A stretch of 23,807 nucleotides of DNA from Oscillospiraceae bacterium (GCA_003512525.1 DOQG01000053.1:1-23807); one strand, 5' to 3'; positions 13,102 through 22,560 are shown, numbered from the stretch's first letter. Numbers and translations are program-made. The notes: generated by a model not told the origin, from the letters alone.

Positions 13102-15954
13102 TTATTCAAGAGTTGATTGTTCTATTCTCTCAACTCCGAGCATAGGTGCTAAATATCTGCCCGTGTAGCTTACAGGGTTTGCCGCTACATCTTCGGGCGT
13201 TCCGACCGCGATCACCGTACCGCCGCCGCTTCCGCCCTCAGGCCCCATATCAATGATATAGTCGGCTGTTTTAATCACATCGAGGTTATGCTCAATAACG
13301 AGTACCGTGTTTCCGCCGTCTGTGAGCTTCTGAAGCACGTCTATCAGCTTGTGCACGTCTGCGGTGTGAAGTCCGGTTGTAGGCTCGTCAAGGATATATA
13401 CAGTCTTGCCTGTTGCACGCTTTGAAAGCTCGGAGGCAAGCTTTACTCTCTGCGCCTCGCCGCCCGAAAGGGTCGTTGCGGGCTGACCTATCTTTACATA
13501 GCCAAGACCTACATCGTAAAGAGTCTGTAGCTTGCGCTTTATCTTATCGTGGTTTTCAAAGAAGGCTATGCCCTCTTCTACCGTCATTTCAAGCACATCG
13601 TAAATATTTTTACCTCTGTAGTGAACCTCGAGCGTTTCGCGGTTGTAACGCTTACCCTTGCAGACCTCACACGGTACATAGATATCGGGCAGGAAGTGCA
13701 TTTCTATCTTGTTGATACCGTCACCCTCGCAGGCTTCACAGCGTCCGCCCTTTACATTGAATGAAAATCTGCCGCTCGTATAGCCCCTCATCTTGGCATC
13801 ATTTGTCGATGCGAAAAGCTCCCTTATATCGTTGAATACACCCGTATAGGTTGCGGGGTTGCTTCGTGGTGTTCTGCCTATCGGCGACTGGTCTATCGCT
13901 ATTACCTTGTCGAGATACTCCGTACCCTCGAATGTATCGAATGCACCGGGTTTTATTCTCGCGCGGTTCAGCTTTGCGACAAGGTGCTTGTAGATTATTT
14001 CGTTTACAAGCGAGCTCTTGCCGCTGCCCGATACGCCGGTAATGCAGGTGAAAATTCCGAGCGGTACTTTTACGGTGATATTTTTGAGGTTGTTTTCGCG
14101 ACAGCCTGTTATCTTAAGCCATTTCTTAGTGGGCTTTCTGCGTTTTTCGGGTACTTCTATCTTTAATTTTCCCGTGAGATACTGCCCTGTTATTGAGCGC
14201 TCGCACTTCATTATATCGTCAAGCGTACCTGCACAGATAACCTCACCGCCGTGAACACCTGCACCGGGACCTATGTCAACGATAAAATCCGCCGCCCTCA
14301 TAGTATCCTCGTCGTGCTCAACAACTATAAGCGTGTTGCCAAGGTCACGCAGTCTTTTCAGCGTTGCGATAAGCTTGTCGTTATCCCTCTGATGAAGACC
14401 TATGCTCGGCTCGTCAAGGATATACAGCACGCCCATAAGACTGCTTCCTATCTGGGTTGCAAGCCTTATACGCTGACTTTCACCGCCCGAAAGCGTACCC
14501 GCTGTTCTTGATAAGGTGAGATATTCAAGCCCGACACTGTTAAGGAAGCCTAAGCGCTCCTTTATTTCTTTCAGTATCTGACTTGCTATCATCATATCAC
14601 GTTCGGAGAGCGTTATGCTGTTGACAAATTCAAGCGCTTCGGTTATGCTCATATCACAAAATTCATTGATATTCTTACCGCATACGGTAACGCACAACGC
14701 TTCCTTTTTCAGTCGCTGACCGTGACAGTCGGGGCATACGGCATCGCCCATATACTGAGCTATATCCTCTCTTGAATATATGCTTGTGGTTTCCTTATAA
14801 CGTCTTTCAAGGTTGTTTACAACGCCCTCAAATGCCGTCATATATACTCCGCCGCCCTGCTCCTTACTGCGGACCACCCTTATCTTCTTGTCGCCTGTGC
14901 CGTAAAGCACAGCGTCTAACTGCTCTTTTGTCAGCTCCTTAACGGGCTGATCCACGCTAAAACCGTATTCGTTTGCAACAGCGTCAAAATACATCTGCGC
15001 TATAGTTCCGTCCGCATACTTCCAGCCGCTTGCCTTTATGGCATTTTCGCGGATAGTAAGGTCGCGGTTAGGCAGTATAAGGTCAATGTCAATTCTCTTG
15101 AACACGCCAAGACCCGTGCAGGTAGGACACGCACCGAAAGGATTGTTAAACGAGAACATTCTCGGCACAAGCTCCTCCATACTTACTCCGTGTTCGGGGC
15201 AGGCATAGTTCTGCGAAAAACTCAGCTCCTCGCCGTCAATTACATCTATAAGGATAAGTCCGCCGGAGAGATTTCCCGCGACCTCTATACTGTCGGATAA
15301 ACGCGACTTGATATCCTCTTTCATTACAAGTCGGTCTACAACGACCTCTATGTTATGCTTTTTGTTCTTATCGAGCTTTATCTGCTCGGAAAGGTCATAG
15401 ATTATGCCGTCAACACGCACTCTTGCGTAGCCCTGCTTTACAAGGTCCTCAAGCTCCTTGCGATATTCACCCTTTCTGCCTCTTACTATCGGGGATAGTA
15501 TCTGAAACTTTGTGCGTTCGGGCAGTTCCATAACTTTATCGACTATCTGATCTACCGTCTGCTGTTTTATTTCCTTACCGCACACGGGACAGTGAGGTAT
15601 GCCCACTCTTGCATAAAGCAGTCTGAGATAGTCGTATATCTCTGTTACCGTGCCGACCGTTGAACGGGGGTTTTTCGAGGTCGTCTTCTGATCTATCGAT
15701 ATTGCGGGAGAAAGACCCTCTATGCTGTCGACATCGGGCTTTTCCATCTGTCCGAGGAACATTCTGGCATATGATGACAGGCTCTCAATGTATCTTCTCT
15801 GACCGTCCGCATAAATAGTATCAAATGCAAGCGATGACTTTCCCGATCCCGAAAGTCCCGTCATAACTATCAGCTTGTCACGGGGCAGTTCTATATCAAT
15901 ATTCTTCAGATTATGCTCTCTTGCACCCTTGATGATTATTTTATCTATTCCCAT
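13102..15954 (-). CDS. uvrA: Excinuclease ABC subunit A
   Basis: The 950-residue protein is a full-length UvrA, the ATPase that finds bulky DNA damage and loads UvrB in nucleotide excision repair. Both ABC halves are intact: Walker A GLSGSGKSSLAFD near residue 33 and GVSGSGKSSLVNE near 640, with signatures LSGGESQR and LSGGEAQR and Walker B LDEPS and LDEPT. Zinc-binding motifs are present as CPVCG...CPEHG...CPTC in the first half and CEACEGDG...CEVCKGKRYN in the second. A GGAG lies 13 bases before the ATG, a loose spacing, so translation may depend on coupling to uvrB, which ends 26 bases upstream. It is the last gene of the long minus-strand gene run. Confidence 0.98.
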   Translation of the reverse strand: MGIDKIIIKGAREHNLKNIDIELPRDKLIVMTGLSGSGKSSLAFDTIYADGQRRYIESLSSYARMFLGQMEKPDVDSIEGLSPAISIDQKTTSKNPRSTVGTVTEIYDYLRLLYARVGIPHCPVCGKEIKQQTVDQIVDKVMELPERTKFQILSPIVRGRKGEYRKELEDLVKQGYARVRVDGIIYDLSEQIKLDKNKKHNIEVVVDRLVMKEDIKSRLSDSIEVAGNLSGGLILIDVIDGEELSFSQNYACPEHGVSMEELVPRMFSFNNPFGACPTCTGLGVFKRIDIDLILPNRDLTIRENAIKASGWKYADGTIAQMYFDAVANEYGFSVDQPVKELTKEQLDAVLYGTGDKKIRVVRSKEQGGGVYMTAFEGVVNNLERRYKETTSIYSREDIAQYMGDAVCPDCHGQRLKKEALCVTVCGKNINEFCDMSITEALEFVNSITLSERDMMIASQILKEIKERLGFLNSVGLEYLTLSRTAGTLSGGESQRIRLATQIGSSLMGVLYILDEPSIGLHQRDNDKLIATLKRLRDLGNTLIVVEHDEDTMRAADFIVDIGPGAGVHGGEVICAGTLDDIMKCERSITGQYLTGKLKIEVPEKRRKPTKKWLKITGCRENNLKNITVKVPLGIFTCITGVSGSGKSSLVNEIIYKHLVAKLNRARIKPGAFDTFEGTEYLDKVIAIDQSPIGRTPRSNPATYTGVFNDIRELFASTNDAKMRGYTSGRFSFNVKGGRCEACEGDGINKIEMHFLPDIYVPCEVCKGKRYNRETLEVHYRGKNIYDVLEMTVEEGIAFFENHDKIKRKLQTLYDVGLGYVKIGQPATTLSGGEAQRVKLASELSKRATGKTVYILDEPTTGLHTADVHKLIDVLQKLTDGGNTVLVIEHNLDVIKTADYIIDMGPEGGSGGGTVIAVGTPEDVAANPVSYTGRYLAPMLGVERIEQSTLE

Positions 15955-15980
15955 TTTCTTTTGTCATCTCCGTTAATTGC

Positions 15981-17939
15981 CTACTTGCTTTCCTGAAGCT
16001 CCTTTATCTTATCACGCAGATATGCGGCGTGCTCAAAGTCAAGCAGTTTTGCCGCATTCTTCATCTCTGCGGTATACTGCTTGATAAGCGCCTCACGCTC
16101 CGCTTTTGTGTACTTTCGCTTCTTGTCCTTATCCTTGCCTGTGGATATTTCCAGCACCGCCCTTACGTCCTTCACGATAGTTTTAGGAGTAATGCCGTGT
16201 TCTTCGTTATACTTCATCTGGATCTCACGGCGGCGGTTGGTTTCGGTCACTGCCTTTTCCATACTGTCGGTAACCGTATCGGCATACATTATGACCTTGC
16301 CCTCTGCGTTTCTTGCCGCTCTGCCTATAGTCTGGATAAGCGAGGTTTCGCTTCGCAAAAAACCCTCTTTATCCGCATCAAGTATCGCAACAAGCGATAC
16401 CTCCGGCAGGTCAAGACCCTCACGCAGAAGATTTATTCCGACAAGCACATCAAAGACGTGCATACGCAGATCTCTGATTATCTCCATACGCTCGATAGAA
16501 TCAATATCGTGGTGCATATAACGTATCTTCACGCCGAGCTTTTCGTAATATGCCGTCAGATCCTCAGCCATTTTCTTTGTAAGGGTAGTGATAAGCACAC
16601 ACTCGCCCTTTTTGGTACGCTCGTTTATTTCGGAATAAAGATCCTCTATCTGTCCCGCAACGGGCTTTATCTCAATTATAGGATCAAGCAGACCGGTAGG
16701 ACGTATTACCTGCTCGGCTGTGTTCACAGCGTGGCTCTTTTCGTATTCGCCCGGTGTAGCCGAAACATAAATGACCTGATTTATCATCGAGGTAAACTCG
16801 TCAAAATTCATCGGTCGGTTATCGTATGCGGACGGCAAACGGAAGCCGTAATCCACAAGGTTTTTCTTTCGTGCAAAGTCGCCGCCGTACATACCTCTTA
16901 CCTGCGGCAATGTAACGTGGCTCTCGTCAATGAACATAAGAAAATCCTTCGGGAAATGGTGCATAAGCGTGATAGGTGAGCTGCCGGGCGCTCTTCCTGC
17001 AAGAACTCTTGAATAGTTCTCTACGCCCTTACACGTTCCTATCTCACGGAGCATTTCCATATCATAGCGTGTTCTCTGCTCTATCCTCTGCGCCTCTATC
17101 AGCTTATGGTTATCGGTGAAGAATTTTACACGCTCTTCCATTTCGTTTTCTATCTCGGTAAGCGAATTTTCAAGCCTTGCCTTGCTGACAATATAATGCG
17201 ATGCAGGGAAAATAGCAACGTGAGAAAAGCGACGTTTAACTTCACCTGTCACAATATCTATCTCGGATATTCTGTCTATCTCATCGCCGAAAAATTCTAT
17301 TCTTATCGCCTTGTCCGATGTACTTCCGGCAGGGAAAACCTCAAGCACATCGCCTCTTACTCTGAACTTGTTACGGATAAAATTCATATCGTTGCGTTCA
17401 TACTGTATTTCTACAAGTCGTTTGATTATATCGTCACGGCTTCGCTCCTGTCCCTCGCGGATAGAAAGCATATTCTCGCGATAATCCTCGGGACTGCCTA
17501 AGCTGTAGATACAGCTTACACTCGCTACGATAATTACATCTCTGCGCTCCGCAAGCGCGGCTGTTGCCGAGTGTCGCAGGCGGTCTATCTCATCGTTTAT
17601 TGCACTGTCCTTTTCGATATAGGCATCGGTTGACGGAATATACGCCTCAGGCTGATAGTAGTCATAGTAGCTTACAAAATATTCGACTGCGTTATCCGGA
17701 AAGAACTCCTTGAACTCACTGCAAAGCTGTGCCGCAAGCGTCTTGTTATGTGCAAGGATAAGCGTGGGTCGGTTGACCTTTTCAATGATATTCGCCATAG
17801 TAAAGGTCTTGCCCGAACCCGTAACGCCGAGCAGGACCTGTTCCTTATCACCGTCAAGTACACCGCTTGCAAGGCTGTCTATCGCCTGAGGCTGGTCACC
17901 CATCGGCTTATAATTTGATTTTAATACGAACTTATCCAT
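15981..17939 (-). CDS. uvrB: Excinuclease ABC subunit B
   Basis: The 652-residue protein is UvrB, the damage-verifying helicase-like subunit that recruits UvrC for incision. Seen in order: GDQPQAI, Walker A GVTGSGKTFTMA (about 39-50), the DNA-clamping beta-hairpin in YYDYYQPEAYIPSTDAYIEKD (about 91-111), DESHVT (motif II), VSATPGEYE, the motif V/VI region EGLDLPEVSLVAILDADKEGFLRS and QTIGRAARN, and a C-terminal UVR coiled-coil that contacts UvrC (about 615-650). The length is normal. TAAGGAGCGGAA places its ribosome binding site on the stop codon of radC, so the two are almost certainly coupled. uvrA follows directly. Confidence 0.98.
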   Translation of the reverse strand: MDKFVLKSNYKPMGDQPQAIDSLASGVLDGDKEQVLLGVTGSGKTFTMANIIEKVNRPTLILAHNKTLAAQLCSEFKEFFPDNAVEYFVSYYDYYQPEAYIPSTDAYIEKDSAINDEIDRLRHSATAALAERRDVIIVASVSCIYSLGSPEDYRENMLSIREGQERSRDDIIKRLVEIQYERNDMNFIRNKFRVRGDVLEVFPAGSTSDKAIRIEFFGDEIDRISEIDIVTGEVKRRFSHVAIFPASHYIVSKARLENSLTEIENEMEERVKFFTDNHKLIEAQRIEQRTRYDMEMLREIGTCKGVENYSRVLAGRAPGSSPITLMHHFPKDFLMFIDESHVTLPQVRGMYGGDFARKKNLVDYGFRLPSAYDNRPMNFDEFTSMINQVIYVSATPGEYEKSHAVNTAEQVIRPTGLLDPIIEIKPVAGQIEDLYSEINERTKKGECVLITTLTKKMAEDLTAYYEKLGVKIRYMHHDIDSIERMEIIRDLRMHVFDVLVGINLLREGLDLPEVSLVAILDADKEGFLRSETSLIQTIGRAARNAEGKVIMYADTVTDSMEKAVTETNRRREIQMKYNEEHGITPKTIVKDVRAVLEISTGKDKDKKRKYTKAEREALIKQYTAEMKNAAKLLDFEHAAYLRDKIKELQESK

Positions 17940-17948
17940 TTCCGCTCC

Positions 17949-18635
17949 TTAAAAATCGTTCCAAATATCCGGAAGAATACCGTTCTCACGCATAGAAAGA
18001 CTGCCGTGCATACCTACTATAATATGATCTGCAAGATATACTCCTGCCTTTTCAAGTAAGTTGAAAAGGTTTCTTGTCATTATCTTATCCTCAGTAGACG
18101 GCATTTCACTGCCTCTCGGATGATTATGAGCCATAACGACTATAGGGCATCGTTTCCTGACAGCCTTTTCAAGCAATCTCATTACATCCGGACGCACCTG
18201 TTCAAGCGCTCCTGTGCTTATTATTTCCTGTGACACAAAGCAATACTCACTGTCGAGAAATATCATTCTGAGCTGTTCGGTATCGACAAAGCGGAACAAC
18301 CCCGTGCAATAATCCTTGACTGCTCCCGATGCTCCGAGCATTTCACCTTTCTGAACACTCTCAGACAGCATACGTTCTATATTAGCACGCAGTACGATTA
18401 TCATCTGAGCGGTAGATCTGCCTACACCCTCAACTTCACAAAGTTCGGTTTCGCTTGCCGAGAACACACCGCTGAGCGTTCCAAATCTGTCGATAAGTCT
18501 GTGAGCTATAGGGTTGGTATCGCACTGTCTGAATGAGCTGTAAAGCATCATTTCAAGAAGCTCATGCGACTGAAAGCTTTCACCGCCCTGTTCTTTAAGG
18601 CGGTTTATCATACGTTCCCTGTGACCTGCGTGCAT
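17949..18635 (-). CDS. radC: RadC/JAB-domain protein
   Basis: The 228-residue protein has an N-terminal helix-hairpin-helix region (ELLEMMLYSSF, VEGVGRSTA) and a C-terminal JAMM metalloprotease-like domain with the HxHx7SxxD motif in AHNHPRG...PSTED (His170, His172, Ser180, Asp183 in this numbering). Despite its name RadC has no confirmed repair function. A GTG at 18710 would add 25 residues, but it lies inside a strong hairpin with a badly spaced Shine-Dalgarno, while MHAGHRERM at 18635 is the common RadC beginning and has AAGGA four bases ahead. Before the HNH motif, the usual RE dipeptide of the family appears to be replaced (RPDVMRLL), which may affect activity. It ends nine bases before uvrB. 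Confidence 0.88.
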   Translation of the reverse strand: MHAGHRERMINRLKEQGGESFQSHELLEMMLYSSFRQCDTNPIAHRLIDRFGTLSGVFSASETELCEVEGVGRSTAQMIIVLRANIERMLSESVQKGEMLGASGAVKDYCTGLFRFVDTEQLRMIFLDSEYCFVSQEIISTGALEQVRPDVMRLLEKAVRKRCPIVVMAHNHPRGSEMPSTEDKIMTRNLFNLLEKAGVYLADHIIVGMHGSLSMRENGILPDIWNDF

Positions 18636-18688
18636 ATTATCCTTATAAGCGATAGCTACCGTCTCCTTTCTGTCGATAATATCACCGC

Positions 18689-18716
18689 AAGGCTGTGTAC
18701 CTAAATACACAGCCTT
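18689..18716. terminator. Hairpin between ilvD and radC
   Basis: AAGGCTGTGTA (18689-18699) pairs perfectly with TACACAGCCTT (18706-18716) around CCTAAA. No T-run follows on either strand, so full termination is doubtful. It could be a processing or partial-termination site that lowers radC-uvrB-uvrA expression relative to ilvD. It covers the GTG that would otherwise be a radC start. Confidence 0.45.
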
Positions 18717-18741
18717 TGATAAACGGTATTAAATTAGCATA

Positions 18742-20400
18742 TCAATCTTCAAATACAGCGCCTGTATTCGAGCTTGTAACCAGCTTTGCGTAACGCTTGA
18801 GATAACCGTCAAGCTGTCTTACGGGAGCATTTACACCCTTAGCCTTACGCTGTGCTATTGTTTCATCGTCAACGAGAAGCTCAATGCTTCTTGCGGGGAT
18901 ATTGATATGGATCTTATCTCCGTTTTCAACGTAAGCGATAAGTCCGCCGTCAGCCGCCTCGGGAGAAACGTGACCTACAGCCGCACCTCTGCTGGCACCG
19001 CTGAAACGTCCGTCTGTGATAAGCGCTACACTTCCGTCAAGTCCCTTACCTACAATAGCCGCAGTGGGCGCGAGCATCTCGGGCATACCGGGACCTCCCT
19101 TAGGTCCTTCATAGCGGATAACTACAACGTCACCGGGTATGATAACGTTATTGAGAATAGCATCGCAAGCTGCCTGTTCGCCGTCAAATACCTTTGCAGT
19201 ACCTGTGAAGTCCATCATTTCGGGCTTGACAGCACCCTGCTTTACAACAGAGCCGTTTTCAGCGAGGTTACCGCTGAGTATTGCAAGACCGCCGTCTTTT
19301 CTGATAGGATTTTCACAAGTGTGGATTATTGTACCGTCTGCATTCGGAGCTTTTGCAATTCTGTCTGCCTGTGTACCGGATACCGTAAGAACGCTTGTAT
19401 CAACATGACCGCCCTTTGCAAGCTCCTTGATAACCGACTGGATACCGCCGACATCATTAAGATCTGTTATAAATATATCGCTTGCGGGGTTGAGCTTTGA
19501 CAGCTGAGGTGTTGTCTTGCTCTTGTTGTCGATATCGTCAAGAGAAATGTCAACTCCTGCCTCGTGCGCGATAGCAAGAAGATGAAGTACAGTATTTGAA
19601 GAAGCGCCGATCGCCATATCGGTAGCGAGTGCGTTCATCATATTCTTCTTTGTGATTATATCCTTAGCGCAGATGTTCTGCTTTACAAGCTCTACTATTC
19701 TTTCGCCCGTTTCCTTAGCAAGTCTGCGGCGAGCGGCATTTACAGCAGGCTCTGTACCCGACTTCGGCATCGAAAGACCGATTGCTTCTGTAAGGCAGTT
19801 CATTGAATTTGCCGTATACATACCAGAACATGAGCCGCAGGTAGGGCAAGCGTTGTTCTCATAGTCAAGAAGAACATCATCGCCTATAGTGCCGTTTGAA
19901 TACTGACCGATAGCTTCATATATCTCGTTATAGCCCACTCTCTTGCCCTGTACACGACCGGGATTCATAGGACCGCCGCTTACAAAAATAGAGGGGAGGT
20001 TCATTCTTGCCGCCGCCATTATCATACCGGGAACTATCTTGTCGCAGTTCGGGATAAATACGATACCGTCAAGGGGGTGTGCCGTCAGCATAACCTCGAT
20101 ACTGTCGCAGATAAGCTCACGGGACGCAAGAGAATATCTCATACCTCTGTGGTTCATTGCAAGGCCGTCGCACACGCCGATGGTAAAGAACTCAAAAGGA
20201 ACGCCGCCCGCGTTTCTTATACCGTCCTTGACCTGTCTTGATATTTCGTGCAGATGCGCATGACCGGGAACATAGTCGCTTGCCGCACATACAACGGCAA
20301 TAAACGGCTTATGCATCTCACTGTCTGTTACACCCAGTGCCTTCAGTAAGGCTTTGTGCGGTGTTCTGTCTACGCCGCTCTTGATAAGATCGCTTCTCAT
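18742..20400 (-). CDS. ilvD: Dihydroxy-acid dehydratase
   Basis: The 552-residue enzyme dehydrates dihydroxyisovalerate and dihydroxymethylvalerate in valine, leucine and isoleucine synthesis. Family signatures are present: CDKIVPGMIMAA (cluster ligand Cys), ACPTCGSCSGMYTANSMN (cluster Cys and metal site), GLDGSVALITDGRFSGASRG near the C-terminus and EAADGGLIAYVENGD after it. The length equals the usual 550-560 residues. The frame opens further upstream, but MRSDLIKSG at 20400 is the standard start and has AAAGGAAAGGAC ahead of it; the longer version would overlap glcK. It lies 34 bases after glcK. No other branched-chain amino acid gene is in the window, so ilvD stands outside its usual cluster. 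Confidence 0.97.
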   Translation of the reverse strand: MRSDLIKSGVDRTPHKALLKALGVTDSEMHKPFIAVVCAASDYVPGHAHLHEISRQVKDGIRNAGGVPFEFFTIGVCDGLAMNHRGMRYSLASRELICDSIEVMLTAHPLDGIVFIPNCDKIVPGMIMAAARMNLPSIFVSGGPMNPGRVQGKRVGYNEIYEAIGQYSNGTIGDDVLLDYENNACPTCGSCSGMYTANSMNCLTEAIGLSMPKSGTEPAVNAARRRLAKETGERIVELVKQNICAKDIITKKNMMNALATDMAIGASSNTVLHLLAIAHEAGVDISLDDIDNKSKTTPQLSKLNPASDIFITDLNDVGGIQSVIKELAKGGHVDTSVLTVSGTQADRIAKAPNADGTIIHTCENPIRKDGGLAILSGNLAENGSVVKQGAVKPEMMDFTGTAKVFDGEQAACDAILNNVIIPGDVVVIRYEGPKGGPGMPEMLAPTAAIVGKGLDGSVALITDGRFSGASRGAAVGHVSPEAADGGLIAYVENGDKIHINIPARSIELLVDDETIAQRKAKGVNAPVRQLDGYLKRYAKLVTSSNTGAVFED

Positions 20401-20434
20401 TTTTACTGTCCTTTCCTTTTGTAAAAAAGTGTTT

Positions 20435-21385
20435 TTATTTTCGGCCGAGCATGGCACTGCCGATCATACCTGCTTCATTTGCAAGCGTGCAGATTACTAT
20501 CTCGGTATTTTTAGCATTGTTTTTTGAGTAGATCTGCTTTGCCACCTGTGCTTTCAGCGGTATAAGCAGATTATCACCCTCGTTACATACTCCTCCGCCG
20601 ATACAAAGAATATCAGGCTGGAATACGTTTATGACATTTGTGATACCGCAAGCTAAGTACTTTATATATTTTTCGACTACTTCTCTTCCCTCGGGATCGC
20701 CGAGCTTTGCGGCATTGAATGCTGTTCTTGCGGATATCTTACCGTCATGGTCAACCATTTCGTGAAGTCTTCCGCTCGGATACTTTTCTATCATCTCTCT
20801 TGTCATACGGACAAGTCCCGTAGCCGAAGAATAAGCCTCAAAACAGCCGTTTCTTCCGCAGGTACAAGGCGCACCGTCAACCTCGATAACTGTATGACCT
20901 ATCTCGCCGCCCGCGTTGTTTGAGCCGCTGTATATCTCGCCGTTTATAATTATACCTGCGCCCACACCCGTTCCGAGCGTCAGCACAACGGCATTCTTTG
21001 CGCCCTTTGCCGCACCTGCAAGGAACTCGCCGTATGCCGCTACGTTAGCGTCATTTTCAAGTATTATCTTCTTATCAAAATGTGCTTCAAGGTCTTTAGC
21101 AAGCGGAACGTTCTCCCAGTGCAGATTATTTGAATACAGCACCGTGCCGTTTTCGTTATCCATAGTTCCCGGACAGCCGACACCGATAGACTTTATCTTG
21201 TCGATATCCTCTCCCGAAAGCTGTACAGCCTGTTCAACCGCATTGATAATTACCGCAAGAACGCTTTTATAGCCGTCTGCCGCATTTGTCTTGAGTGATA
21301 TTTTTGAAACGAGCTGTGCGTTCTCATCGACCACTCCCGCCTTGATATTTGTACCGCCTATGTCAACGCCGATATAATATTTCAT
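20435..21385 (-). CDS. glcK: ROK-family glucokinase
   Basis: The 316-residue protein is a ROK kinase that phosphorylates glucose at C6 with ATP in the cytoplasm. It shows the phosphate-binding start YIGVDIGGTNIKAG (residues 4-17), GVGCPGTMD, the catalytic Asp in LENDANVAAYGE, LGTGVGAGII, GGEIGHTVIEVDG and the zinc-binding CTCGRNGCFEAY typical of ROK proteins. There is no helix-turn-helix at the N-terminus, so it is a kinase rather than a ROK repressor. AAAGGG precedes the ATG. It follows manA by 32 bases, which suits a pair feeding hexoses into glycolysis. Glucose as the substrate is inferred from family similarity. Confidence 0.93.
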   Translation of the reverse strand: MKYYIGVDIGGTNIKAGVVDENAQLVSKISLKTNAADGYKSVLAVIINAVEQAVQLSGEDIDKIKSIGVGCPGTMDNENGTVLYSNNLHWENVPLAKDLEAHFDKKIILENDANVAAYGEFLAGAAKGAKNAVVLTLGTGVGAGIIINGEIYSGSNNAGGEIGHTVIEVDGAPCTCGRNGCFEAYSSATGLVRMTREMIEKYPSGRLHEMVDHDGKISARTAFNAAKLGDPEGREVVEKYIKYLACGITNVINVFQPDILCIGGGVCNEGDNLLIPLKAQVAKQIYSKNNAKNTEIVICTLANEAGMIGSAMLGRK

Positions 21386-21417
21386 ATTTTTCCCTTTGAC
21401 CTTTCACAACGCAAGTC

Positions 21418-22368
21418 TTAAACTATATCAGAAAGAATTACCTCAAGGTTGCCTGTAAGCTCGTATTTACCGTAGCCTGCCGGGATAAAGAAGCTTTCGC
21501 CCTTCTTTGCGTCAAGCTCGCCGACCTTGCCGTTACCGTCAAGAACGAGTATCGAATGGAACGACTTTTCATCAGCGTCAAGAGTTACCGTGCCGTCAAC
21601 CTTTATCTTATGAACATCGAAATATTCGCAGGTGCGGAGCAGTGTTTCCTCGCCGCCGTCTATCTTAACAGGCTTACCCTGCGGCTTTGTATCGTATTTC
21701 GGAGGGCAAAGCTCTGTAACATCGATAGCCTTTTCAACGTGGAGTTCTCTGGGCTTGCCGTCCTTGCCTACTCTGCCGTAGTCATATACTCTGTATGTCG
21801 TATTGCTGTTCTGCTGAATTTCGGCGATAAGTATACCCTTGCCGATAGCGTGGAGTGTGCCTGATTCGATGAAGAACACATCGCCCTTATGAACGGGAAC
21901 GTTGTTTGTGACCTCAAGTAAGGTATTGTTCTTAATTCTGTCGGCAAATTCTTCTCTCGAAATTTCTTTATCAAAACCGTAGATCAGCTGTGAGCCTTCC
22001 TCACAGTCAACGATATACCACATCTCTGTTTTGCCGTACTCACCCTCTACACGCATAGCGTAATCATTGTCGGGGTGCACCTGAACAGACAGGTTATCCT
22101 TAGCATCAATAAGCTTTATAAGTATGGGGAAGTACTCAAATCTGTCGCAGGCAGTACCGAGCGATTTCTTATTCTCGGCAACGTATTCAGAAAGCGTCTT
22201 GCCCTTATCCTTGCCGTTTGCGATAACGCTCTGACCGTCCTTATGGCAGGACAGCTCCCAGCTTTCAGCAATCTTATCTGCGTCGGATATCTTGCCGTAT
22301 TCCTCTCTTAATCTGTTTCCGCCCCAGATATAATCCTTACATGGCGCATCAAGCTTTAATATTTCCAT
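21418..22368 (-). CDS. manA: Mannose-6-phosphate isomerase, class I
   Basis: The 316-residue protein is a compact Firmicutes-type ManA (about 315 residues in B. subtilis). It is a zinc enzyme converting mannose 6-phosphate to fructose 6-phosphate. It starts with LDAPCKDYIWGGNRL and has the metal-site residues in LSVQVHPDN (Gln, His), KTEMWYI (Glu) and IESGTLHAIG (His), followed by EIQQNSNTTYRVYDYGR with the active-site Arg. AGAAAGGAAC precedes the ATG. It is the first gene after a near-consensus promoter, followed by glcK, which fits use of mannose from dietary mannans. Confidence 0.95.
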   Translation of the reverse strand: MEILKLDAPCKDYIWGGNRLREEYGKISDADKIAESWELSCHKDGQSVIANGKDKGKTLSEYVAENKKSLGTACDRFEYFPILIKLIDAKDNLSVQVHPDNDYAMRVEGEYGKTEMWYIVDCEEGSQLIYGFDKEISREEFADRIKNNTLLEVTNNVPVHKGDVFFIESGTLHAIGKGILIAEIQQNSNTTYRVYDYGRVGKDGKPRELHVEKAIDVTELCPPKYDTKPQGKPVKIDGGEETLLRTCEYFDVHKIKVDGTVTLDADEKSFHSILVLDGNGKVGELDAKKGESFFIPAGYGKYELTGNLEVILSDIV

Positions 22369-22452
22369 ATTATGTTCCTTTCTATTTATCGGAATAATAC
22401 CGTTTTATATCGTATCTTCATAAACCGCAGGTCACAACTCTGCTTGTAGTCA

Positions 22453-22481
22453 ATTATAGCACATTAAGTTTTAAATGTCTA
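22453..22481 (-). promoter_or_regulatory. Promoter of the manA-glcK-ilvD-radC-uvrBA gene run
   Basis: On the minus strand TAGACA (22476-22481, 5/6) and a perfect TATAAT (22453-22458) are 17 bases apart. They lie about 85 bases upstream of manA. No comparable promoter was noticed in the short gaps further down the run. Confidence 0.8.
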
Positions 22482-22490
22482 TCACTAATC

Positions 22491-22518
22491 TTGACTTTTT
22501 TGCGAAATATGTTATATT
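22491..22518 (+). promoter_or_regulatory. Divergent promoter of the LUD gene
   Basis: TTGACT (22491-22496, 5/6) and TATATT (22513-22518, 5/6) are 16 bases apart. They lie nine bases from the -35 box of the divergent manA promoter. The two promoters could be controlled together. Confidence 0.7.
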
Positions 22519-22560
22519 TATCTTATACAGCGGTCACGCCGCACGAAAGGAACGAATGAT

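Noticed and set aside
16029..16979. A 316-codon open frame on the plus strand opposite uvrB
   Set aside because: It lies entirely antisense to a well conserved uvrB, is rich in Leu, Ser, His and Cys as expected from a shadow frame, and resembles no protein family. The same holds for the other long plus-strand frames within uvrA, ilvD, glcK and GH5.
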